64,000 nucleotides of DNA from Calliopsis andreniformis (Eukaryota; Arthropoda; Insecta; Hymenoptera; Andrenidae), in contig NW_027480450.1 of the NCBI RefSeq assembly GCF_051401765.1, positions 5,208,001 to 5,272,000 on the forward strand, written 5' to 3'. The position numbers were made by a program, and so were the translations under genes. The notes beneath the pieces were generated by a model that saw only the letters and a list, made by a program, of their open reading frames with translations, searched no databases and was not told the DNA's origin. Below are positions 12,491-22,600 of this stretch, in pieces; the stretch's first letter is position 1, and each line of letters opens with the position of its first letter.

Positions 12491-15400
12491 CGGAGCGACA
12501 CGAACGGGGACTTAGAATTTTTTCGCTCGGGCTCCGGAGCGACACGATCGCTCCGTTATTCTACGTTCTCTCGGTCCACGGGCATCAGAGAGCAAAACAG
12601 CCTAATAGTTTTAGAGTGCCTCAACGATCAGGAATATGGATCCAACGTTCTCGTTTCGAACCGACGACTTTCGGTTCCGGAGCGACACGAACGCTCCATG
12701 ATTCTCGATTATCTCGACACAGGTAAGAGACAGAGGAGAACAAGTGTATGGTTTTAGAGAGCCACGAGCACCAGGAATAAGGATCTACCGTTGTCATTTC
12801 GTTCCGTCGACATTCGGTTCCGGAGCGACACGAACGGGGACTTAGAATTTTTTCGCTCGGGCTCCGGAGCGACACGAACGGGGACTTAGAATTTTTTCGC
12901 TCGGGCTCCGGAGCGACACGATCGCTCCGTTATTCTACGTTCTCTCGGTCCACGGGCATCAGAGAGCAAAACAGCCTAATAGTTTTAGAGTGCCTCAACG
13001 ATCAGGAATATGGATCTAACGTTCTCGTTTCGAACCGACGACTTTCGGTTCCGGAGCGACACGAACGCTCCATGATTCTCGATTATCTCGACACAGGTAA
13101 GAGACAGAGGAGAACAAGTGTATGGTTTTAGAGAGCCACGAGCACCAGGAATAAGGATCTACCGTTGTCATTTCGTTCCGTCGACATTCGGTTCCGGAGC
13201 GACACGAACGGGGACTTAGAATTTTTTCGCTCGGGCTCCGGAGCGACACGAACGGGGACTTAGAATTTTTTCGCTCGGGCTCCGGAGCGACACGATCGCT
13301 CCGTTATTCTACGTTCTCTCGGTCCACGGGCATCAGAGAGCAAAATATCCTAATAGTTTTAGAGTGCCTCAACGATCAGGAATATGGATCTAACGTTCTC
13401 GTTTCGAACCGACGACTTTCGGTTCCGGAGCGACACGAACGCTCCATGATTCTCGATTATCTCGACACAGGTAAGAGACAGAGGAGAACAAGTGTATGGT
13501 TTTAGAGAGCCACGAGCACCAGGAATAAGGATCTACCGTTGTCATTTCGTTCCGTCGACATTCGGTTCCGGAGCGACACGAACGGGGACTTAGAATTTTT
13601 TCGCTCGGGCTCCGGAGCGACACGAACGGGGACTTAGAATTTTTTCGCTCGGGCTCCGGAGCGACACGATCGCTCCGTTATTCTACGTTCTCTCGGTCCA
13701 CGGGCATCAGAGAGCAAAACAGCCTAATAGTTTTAGAGTGCCTCAACGATCAGGAATATGGATCTAACGTTCTCGTTTCGAACCGACGACTTTCGGTTCC
13801 GGAGCGACACGAACGCTCCATGATTCTCGATTATCTCGACACAGGTAAGAGGCAGAGGAGAACAAGTGTATGGTTTTAGAGAGCCACGAGCACCAGGAAT
13901 AAGGATCTACCGTTGTCATTTCGTTCCGTCGACATTCGGTTCCGGAGCGACACGAACGGGGACTTAGAATTTTTTCGCTCGGGCTCCGGAGCGACACGAA
14001 CGGGGACTTAGAATTTTTTCGCTCGGGCTCCGGAGCGACACGATCGCTCCGTTATTCTACGTTCTCTCGGTCCACGGGCATCAGAGAGCAAAACAGCCTA
14101 ATAGTTTTAGAGTGCCTCAACGATCAGGAATATGGATCCAACGTTCTCGTTTCGAACCGACGACTTTCGGTTCCGGAGCGACACGAACGCTCCATGATTC
14201 TCGATTATCTCGACACAGGTAAGAGACAGAGGAGAACAAGTGTATGGTTTTAGAGAGCCACGAGCACCAGGAATAAGGATCTACCGTTGTCATTTCGCTC
14301 CGTCGACATTCGGTTCCGGAGCGACACGAACGGGGACTTAGAATTTTTTCGCTCGGGCTCCGGAGCGACACGAACGGGGACTTAGAATTTTTTCGCTCGG
14401 GCTCCGGAGCGACACGATCGCTCCGTTATTCTACGTTCTCTCGGTCCACGGGCATCAGAGAGCAAAACAGCCTAATAGTTTTAGAGTGCCTCAACGATCA
14501 GGAATATGGATCCAACGTTCTCGTTTCGAACCGACGACTTTCGGTTCCGGAGCGACACGAACGCTCCATGATTCTCGATTATCTCGACACAGGTAAGAGG
14601 CAGAGGAGAACAAGTGTATGGTTTTAGAGAGCCACGAGCACCAGGAATAAGGATCTACCGTTGTCATTTCGTTCCGTCGACATTCGGTTCCGGAGCGACA
14701 CGAACGGGGACTTAGAATTTTTTCGCTCGGGCTCCGGAGCGACACGAACGGGGACTTAGAATTTTTTCGCTCGGGCTCCGGAGCGACACGATCGCTCCGT
14801 TATTCTACGTTCTCTCGGTCCACGGGCATCAGAGAGCAAAACAGCCTAATAGTTTTAGAGTGCCTCAACGATCAGGAATATGGATCTAACGTTCTCGTTT
14901 CGAACCGACGACTTTCGGTTCCGGAGCGACACGAACGCTCCATGATTCTCGATTATCTCGACACAGGTAAGAGACAGAGGAGAACAAGTGTATGGTTTTA
15001 GAGAGCCACGAGCACCAGGAATAAGGATCTACCGTTGTCATTTCGTTCCGTCGACATTCGGTTCCGGAGCGACACGAACGGGGACTTAGAATTTTTTCGC
15101 TCGGGCTCCGGAGCGACACGAACGGGGACTTAGAATTTTTTCGCTCGGGCTCCGGAGCGACACGATCGCTCCGTTATTCTACGTTCTCTCGGTCCACGGG
15201 CATCAGAGAGCAAAACAGCCTAATAGTTTTAGAGTGCCTCAACGATCAGGAATATGGATCCAACGTTCTCGTTTCGAACCGACGACTTTCGGTTCCGGAG
15301 CGACACGAACGCTCCATGATTCTCGATTATCTCGACACAGGTAAGAGACAGAGGAGAACAAGTGTATGGTTTTAGAGAGCCACGAGCACCAGGAATAAGG

Positions 15401-16274
15401 ATCTACCGTTGTCATTTCGCTCCGTCGACATTCGGTTCCGGAGCGACACGAACGGGGACTTAGAATTTTTTCGCTCGGGCTCCGGAGCGACACGAACGGG
15501 GACTTAGAATTTTTTCGCTCGGGCTCCGGAGCGACACGATCGCTCCGTTATTCTACGTTCTCTCGGTCCACGGGCATCAGAGAGCAAAACAGCCTAATAG
15601 TTTTAGAGTGCCTCAACGATCAGGAATATGGATCCAACGTTCTCGTTTCGAACCGACGACTTTCGGTTCCGGAGCGACACGAACGCTCCATGATTCTCGA
15701 TTATCTCGACACAGGTAAGAGACAGAGGAGAACAAGTGTATGGTTTTAGAGAGCCACGAGCACCAGGAATAAGGATCTACCGTTGTCATTTCGTTCCGTC
15801 GACATTCGGTTCCGGAGCGACACGAACGGGGACTTAGAATTTTTTCGCTCGGGCTCCGGAGCGACACGAACGGGGACTTAGAATTTTTTCGCTCGGGCTC
15901 CGGAGCGACACGATCGCTCCGTTATTCTACGTTCTCTCGGTCCACGGGCATCAGAGAGCAAAACAGCCTAATAGTTTTAGAGTGCCTCAACGATCAGGAA
16001 TATGGATCTAACGTTCTCGTTTCGAACCGACGACTTTCGGTTCCGGAGCGACACGAACGCTCCATGATTCTCGATTATCTCGACACAGGTAAGAGACAGA
16101 GGAGAACAAGTGTATGGTTTTAGAGAGCCACGAGCACCAGGAATAAGGATCTACCGTTGTCATTTCGTTCCGTCGACATTCGGTTCCGGAGCGACACGAA
16201 CGGGGACTTAGAATTTTTTCGCTCGGGCTCCGGAGCGACACGAACGGGGACTTAGAATTTTTTCGCTCGGGCTC

Positions 16275-16295
16275 CGGAGCGACACGATCGCTCCG
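16275..16295. other. Short inverted repeat at D/A junction (recurs in nearly every monomer)
   Basis: Perfect 7-bp arms CGGAGCG and CGCTCCG flank the 7-base loop acacgat, spanning the last six bases of D and the first 15 of A. It is present wherever A follows D. No function can be assigned; a hairpin or a dyad protein-binding site are both possible. Confidence 0.6.
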
Positions 16296-16423
16296 TTATT
16301 CTACGTTCTCTCGGTCCACGGGCATCAGAGAGCAAAACAGCCTAATAGTTTTAGAGTGCCTCAACGATCAGGAATATGGATCTAACGTTCTCGTTTCGAA
16401 CCGACGACTTTCGGTTCCGGAGC
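16281..16423. repeat. Unit A, 143 bp (reference copy)
   Basis: Unit A begins gacacgatcgctcc and ends ttcggttccggagc. It holds the palindromes CGATCG (positions 5-10) and TTCGAA (116-121). Position 103 is the T/C site that decides whether GGATCC exists. Ungapped comparison with unit B gives about 103/143 identical positions. Identity is highest at both ends, around positions 71-80 (ttagag.gcc) and 91-110 (ggaata.ggatcta.cgtt), and lowest at 41-50. Confidence 0.93.
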
Positions 16424-16437
16424 GACACGAACGCTCC
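16419..16437. other. Short inverted repeat at A/B junction (recurs in nearly every monomer)
   Basis: Perfect 6-bp arms GGAGCG and CGCTCC flank the 7-base loop acacgaa. It is the B-side counterpart of the D/A dyad and shares its position within the unit, so it probably descends from the ancestral 143-bp repeat. Confidence 0.6.
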
Positions 16438-16566
16438 ATGATTCTCGATTATCTCGACACAGGTAAGAGACAGAGGAGAACAAGTGTATGGTTTTAGAGA
16501 GCCACGAGCACCAGGAATAAGGATCTACCGTTGTCATTTCGTTCCGTCGACATTCGGTTCCGGAGC
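16424..16566. repeat. Unit B, 143 bp (reference copy)
   Basis: Unit B has exactly the length of A and the same first six bases and last 13 bases. It carries SalI GTCGAC at positions 123-128, and caggtaaga at 37-45, which looks like a splice donor but has no gene context. Position 113 is A in most copies (gtcatttcg), C in the leftmost copies and T once at 54684. Confidence 0.93.
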
Positions 16567-16654
16567 GACACGAACGGGGACTTAGAATTTTTTCGCTCGG
16601 GCTCCGGAGCGACACGAACGGGGACTTAGAATTTTTTCGCTCGGGCTCCGGAGC
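16567..16654. repeat. Tandem pair of 44-bp D modules (reference copy)
   Basis: Two identical 44-mers, 16567-16610 and 16611-16654. Each starts gacacgaacgggg, carries a T6 run (gaattttttcg) and ends in the perfect 10-bp palindrome GCTCCGGAGC. The pair count changes to one or three elsewhere. The window holds about 338 complete D copies. Confidence 0.95.
16601..16610. other. 10-bp palindrome GCTCCGGAGC ending each D module
   Basis: A perfect palindrome at D positions 35-44. A and B end in gttccggagc, one step away from palindromic. It is altered in a few copies: cttcgg at 62320 and 63025, ccagag at 56250 and 59374, and ggggtcc in the leftmost copies. Confidence 0.7.
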
Positions 16655-19272
16655 GACACGATCGCTCCGTTATTCTACGTTCTCTCGGTCCACGGGCATC
16701 AGAGAGCAAAACAGCCTAATAGTTTTAGAGTGCCTCAACGATCAGGAATATGGATCCAACGTTCTCGTTTCGAACCGACGACTTTCGGTTCCGGAGCGAC
16801 ACGAACGCTCCATGATTCTCGATTATCTCGACACAGGTAAGAGACAGAGGAGAACAAGTGTATGGTTTTAGAGAGCCACGAGCACCAGGAATAAGGATCT
16901 ACCGTTGTCATTTCGTTCCGTCGACATTCGGTTCCGGAGCGACACGAACGGGGACTTAGAATTTTTTCGCTCGGGCTCCGGAGCGACACGAACGGGGACT
17001 TAGAATTTTTTCGCTCGGGCTCCGGAGCGACACGATCGCTCCGTTATTCTACGTTCTCTCGGTCCACGGGCATCAGAGAGCAAAACAGCCTAATAGTTTT
17101 AGAGTGCCTCAACGATCAGGAATATGGATCCAACGTTCTCGTTTCGAACCGACGACTTTCGGTTCCGGAGCGACACGAACGCTCCATGATTCTCGATTAT
17201 CTCGACACAGGTAAGAGACAGAGGAGAACAAGTGTATGGTTTTAGAGAGCCACGAGCACCAGGAATAAGGATCTACCGTTGTCATTTCGTTCCGTCGACA
17301 TTCGGTTCCGGAGCGACACGAACGGGGACTTAGAATTTTTTCGCTCGGGCTCCGGAGCGACACGAACGGGGACTTAGAATTTTTTCGCTCGGGCTCCGGA
17401 GCGACACGATCGCTCCGTTATTCTACGTTCTCTCGGTCCACGGGCATCAGAGAGCAAAACAGCCTAATAGTTTTAGAGTGCCTCAACGATCAGGAATATG
17501 GATCCAACGTTCTCGTTTCGAACCGACGACTTTCGGTTCCGGAGCGACACGAACGCTCCATGATTCTCGATTATCTCGACACAGGTAAGAGACAGAGGAG
17601 AACAAGTGTATGGTTTTAGAGAGCCACGAGCACCAGGAATAAGGATCTACCGTTGTCATTTCGTTCCGTCGACATTCGGTTCCGGAGCGACACGAACGGG
17701 GACTTAGAATTTTTTCGCTCGGGCTCCGGAGCGACACGAACGGGGACTTAGAATTTTTTCGCTCGGGCTCCGGAGCGACACGATCGCTCCGTTATTCTAC
17801 GTTCTCTCGGTCCACGGGCATCAGAGAGCAAAATATCCTAATAGTTTTAGAGTGCCTCAACGATCAGGAATATGGATCTAACGTTCTCGTTTCGAACCGA
17901 CGACTTTCGGTTCCGGAGCGACACGAACGCTCCATGATTCTCGATTATCTCGACACAGGTAAGAGACAGAGGAGAACAAGTGTATGGTTTTAGAGAGCCA
18001 CGAGCACCAGGAATAAGGATCTACCGTTGTCATTTCGTTCCGTCGACATTCGGTTCCGGAGCGACACGAACGGGGACTTAGAATTTTTTCGCTCGGGCTC
18101 CGGAGCGACACGAACGGGGACTTAGAATTTTTTCGCTCGGGCTCCGGAGCGACACGATCGCTCCGTTATTCTACGTTCTCTCGGTCCACGGGCATCAGAG
18201 AGCAAAACAGCCTAATAGTTTTAGAGTGCCTCAACGATCAGGAATATGGATCCAACGTTCTCGTTTCGAACCGACGACTTTCGGTTCCGGAGCGACACGA
18301 ACGCTCCATGATTCTCGATTATCTCGACACAGGTAAGAGACAGAGGAGAACAAGTGTATGGTTTTAGAGAGCCACGAGCACCAGGAATAAGGATCTACCG
18401 TTGTCATTTCGTTCCGTCGACATTCGGTTCCGGAGCGACACGAACGGGGACTTAGAATTTTTTCGCTCGGGCTCCGGAGCGACACGAACGGGGACTTAGA
18501 ATTTTTTCGCTCGGGCTCCGGAGCGACACGATCGCTCCGTTATTCTACGTTCTCTCGGTCCACGGGCATCAGAGAGCAAAACAGCCTAATAGTTTTAGAG
18601 TGCCTCAACGATCAGGAATATGGATCTAACGTTCTCGTTTCGAACCGACGACTTTCGGTTCCGGAGCGACACGAACGCTCCATGATTCTCGATTATCTCG
18701 ACACAGGTAAGAGACAGAGGAGAACAAGTGTATGGTTTTAGAGAGCCACGAGCACCAGGAATAAGGATCTACCGTTGTCATTTCGTTCCGTCGACATTCG
18801 GTTCCGGAGCGACACGAACGGGGACTTAGAATTTTTTCGCTCGGGCTCCGGAGCGACACGAACGGGGACTTAGAATTTTTTCGCTCGGGCTCCGGAGCGA
18901 CACGATCGCTCCGTTATTCTACGTTCTCTCGGTCCACGGGCATCAGAGAGCAAAATATCCTAATAGTTTTAGAGTGCCTCAACGATCAGGAATATGGATC
19001 TAACGTTCTCGTTTCGAACCGACGACTTTCGGTTCCGGAGCGACACGAACGCTCCATGATTCTCGATTATCTCGACACAGGTAAGAGACAGAGGAGAACA
19101 AGTGTATGGTTTTAGAGAGCCACGAGCACCAGGAATAAGGATCTACCGTTGTCATTTCGTTCCGTCGACATTCGGTTCCGGAGCGACACGAACGGGGACT
19201 TAGAATTTTTTCGCTCGGGCTCCGGAGCGACACGAACGGGGACTTAGAATTTTTTCGCTCGGGCTCCGGAGC

Positions 19273-19602
19273 GACACGATCGCTCCGTTATTCTACGTTC
19301 TCTCGGTCCACGGGCATCAGAGAGCAAAACAGCCTAATAGTTTTAGAGTGCCTCAACGATCAGGAATATGGATCTAACGTTCTCGTTTCGAACCGACGAC
19401 TTTCGGTTCCGGAGCGACACGAACGCTCCATGATTCTCGATTATCTCGACACAGGTAAGAGACAGAGGAGAACAAGTGTATGGTTTTAGAGAGCCACGAG
19501 CACCAGGAATAAGGATCTACCGTTGTCATTTCGTTCCGTCGACATTCGGTTCCGGAGCGACACGAACGGGGACTTAGAATTTTTTCGCTCGGGCTCCGGA
19601 GC
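19273..19602. repeat. 330-bp monomer (single D), isolated
   Basis: The only single-D monomer between 5.4 and 47.3 kb, so an independent loss of one D is likely. Confidence 0.95.
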
Positions 19603-22600
19603 GACACGATCGCTCCGTTATTCTACGTTCTCTCGGTCCACGGGCATCAGAGAGCAAAACAGCCTAATAGTTTTAGAGTGCCTCAACGATCAGGAATATG
19701 GATCCAACGTTCTCGTTTCGAACCGACGACTTTCGGTTCCGGAGCGACACGAACGCTCCATGATTCTCGATTATCTCGACACAGGTAAGAGACAGAGGAG
19801 AACAAGTGTATGGTTTTAGAGAGCCACGAGCACCAGGAATAAGGATCTACCGTTGTCATTTCGTTCCGTCGACATTCGGTTCCGGAGCGACACGAACGGG
19901 GACTTAGAATTTTTTCGCTCGGGCTCCGGAGCGACACGAACGGGGACTTAGAATTTTTTCGCTCGGGCTCCGGAGCGACACGATCGCTCCGTTATTCTAC
20001 GTTCTCTCGGTCCACGGGCATCAGAGAGCAAAACAGCCTAATAGTTTTAGAGTGCCTCAACGATCAGGAATATGGATCCAACGTTCTCGTTTCGAACCGA
20101 CGACTTTCGGTTCCGGAGCGACACGAACGCTCCATGATTCTCGATTATCTCGACACAGGTAAGAGACAGAGGAGAACAAGTGTATGGTTTTAGAGAGCCA
20201 CGAGCACCAGGAATAAGGATCTACCGTTGTCATTTCGTTCCGTCGACATTCGGTTCCGGAGCGACACGAACGGGGACTTAGAATTTTTTCGCTCGGGCTC
20301 CGGAGCGACACGAACGGGGACTTAGAATTTTTTCGCTCGGGCTCCGGAGCGACACGATCGCTCCGTTATTCTACGTTCTCTCGGTCCACGGGCATCAGAG
20401 AGCAAAACAGCCTAATAGTTTTAGAGTGCCTCAACGATCAGGAATATGGATCTAACGTTCTCGTTTCGAACCGACGACTTTCGGTTCCGGAGCGACACGA
20501 ACGCTCCATGATTCTCGATTATCTCGACACAGGTAAGAGACAGAGGAGAACAAGTGTATGGTTTTAGAGAGCCACGAGCACCAGGAATAAGGATCTACCG
20601 TTGTCATTTCGTTCCGTCGACATTCGGTTCCGGAGCGACACGAACGGGGACTTAGAATTTTTTCGCTCGGGCTCCGGAGCGACACGAACGGGGACTTAGA
20701 ATTTTTTCGCTCGGGCTCCGGAGCGACACGATCGCTCCGTTATTCTACGTTCTCTCGGTCCACGGGCATCAGAGAGCAAAATATCCTAATAGTTTTAGAG
20801 TGCCTCAACGATCAGGAATATGGATCTAACGTTCTCGTTTCGAACCGACGACTTTCGGTTCCGGAGCGACACGAACGCTCCATGATTCTCGATTATCTCG
20901 ACACAGGTAAGAGACAGAGGAGAACAAGTGTATGGTTTTAGAGAGCCACGAGCACCAGGAATAAGGATCTACCGTTGTCATTTCGTTCCGTCGACATTCG
21001 GTTCCGGAGCGACACGAACGGGGACTTAGAATTTTTTCGCTCGGGCTCCGGAGCGACACGAACGGGGACTTAGAATTTTTTCGCTCGGGCTCCGGAGCGA
21101 CACGATCGCTCCGTTATTCTACGTTCTCTCGGTCCACGGGCATCAGAGAGCAAAACAGCCTAATAGTTTTAGAGTGCCTCAACGATCAGGAATATGGATC
21201 TAACGTTCTCGTTTCGAACCGACGACTTTCGGTTCCGGAGCGACACGAACGCTCCATGATTCTCGATTATCTCGACACAGGTAAGAGACAGAGGAGAACA
21301 AGTGTATGGTTTTAGAGAGCCACGAGCACCAGGAATAAGGATCTACCGTTGTCATTTCGTTCCGTCGACATTCGGTTCCGGAGCGACACGAACGGGGACT
21401 TAGAATTTTTTCGCTCGGGCTCCGGAGCGACACGAACGGGGACTTAGAATTTTTTCGCTCGGGCTCCGGAGCGACACGATCGCTCCGTTATTCTACGTTC
21501 TCTCGGTCCACGGGCATCAGAGAGCAAAACAGCCTAATAGTTTTAGAGTGCCTCAACGATCAGGAATATGGATCCAACGTTCTCGTTTCGAACCGACGAC
21601 TTTCGGTTCCGGAGCGACACGAACGCTCCATGATTCTCGATTATCTCGACACAGGTAAGAGACAGAGGAGAACAAGTGTATGGTTTTAGAGAGCCACGAG
21701 CACCAGGAATAAGGATCTACCGTTGTCATTTCGCTCCGTCGACATTCGGTTCCGGAGCGACACGAACGGGGACTTAGAATTTTTTCGCTCGGGCTCCGGA
21801 GCGACACGAACGGGGACTTAGAATTTTTTCGCTCGGGCTCCGGAGCGACACGATCGCTCCGTTATTCTACGTTCTCTCGGTCCACGGGCATCAGAGAGCA
21901 AAACAGCCTAATAGTTTTAGAGTGCCTCAACGATCAGGAATATGGATCCAACGTTCTCGTTTCGAACCGACGACTTTCGGTTCCGGAGCGACACGAACGC
22001 TCCATGATTCTCGATTATCTCGACACAGGTAAGAGACAGAGGAGAACAAGTGTATGGTTTTAGAGAGCCACGAGCACCAGGAATAAGGATCTACCGTTGT
22101 CATTTCGTTCCGTCGACATTCGGTTCCGGAGCGACACGAACGGGGACTTAGAATTTTTTCGCTCGGGCTCCGGAGCGACACGAACGGGGACTTAGAATTT
22201 TTTCGCTCGGGCTCCGGAGCGACACGATCGCTCCGTTATTCTACGTTCTCTCGGTCCACGGGCATCAGAGAGCAAAACAGCCTAATAGTTTTAGAGTGCC
22301 TCAACGATCAGGAATATGGATCTAACGTTCTCGTTTCGAACCGACGACTTTCGGTTCCGGAGCGACACGAACGCTCCATGATTCTCGATTATCTCGACAC
22401 AGGTAAGAGACAGAGGAGAACAAGTGTATGGTTTTAGAGAGCCACGAGCACCAGGAATAAGGATCTACCGTTGTCATTTCGTTCCGTCGACATTCGGTTC
22501 CGGAGCGACACGAACGGGGACTTAGAATTTTTTCGCTCGGGCTCCGGAGCGACACGAACGGGGACTTAGAATTTTTTCGCTCGGGCTCCGGAGCGACACG

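Larger units (their letters stand above)
16281..16654. repeat. Representative consensus 374-bp monomer (A-B-D-D)
   Basis: This copy matches the majority base at every variant site noted in this annotation, and serves as reference: A 16281-16423, B 16424-16566, D1 16567-16610, D2 16611-16654. It carries one PvuI (CGATCG) and one TTCGAA site in A, and one SalI (GTCGAC) site in B. About 191 of 374 bases are G or C, and I count 39 CpG. Confidence 0.95.
14785..18150. repeat. Nine-monomer block duplicated at 21099-24464
   Basis: The order of C/T types (T C C T T C C C T), the tttcgctccg marker in monomer 2 (15420) and the caaaatatcc marker in monomer 9 are the same as in 21099-24464, at a constant offset of 6314 bp (16 x 374 + 330). 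Confidence 0.75.
5437..19272. repeat. 37 consecutive two-D monomers, including an indel-rich part
   Basis: The segment is 13836 bp, 2 bp short of 37 x 374 because of the small indels between 6441 and 12490. Eighteen of the 37 monomers carry C at the A-unit T/C site, the first at 6664. Private or shared markers include ggatctagcg at 5538-5547, aagaggcag near 7875, 13851 and 14600, tttcgctccg near 14298 and 15420, and caaaatatcc near 11100, 13345, 17830 and 18951. Confidence 0.93.

Noticed and set aside
16424..16566. Splice-donor-like caggtaaga in unit B, suggesting an exon
   Set aside because: No coding sequence, acceptor or conserved reading frame around it. In some copies it is caggtatga, in one caggtaagt, without any pattern of constraint.
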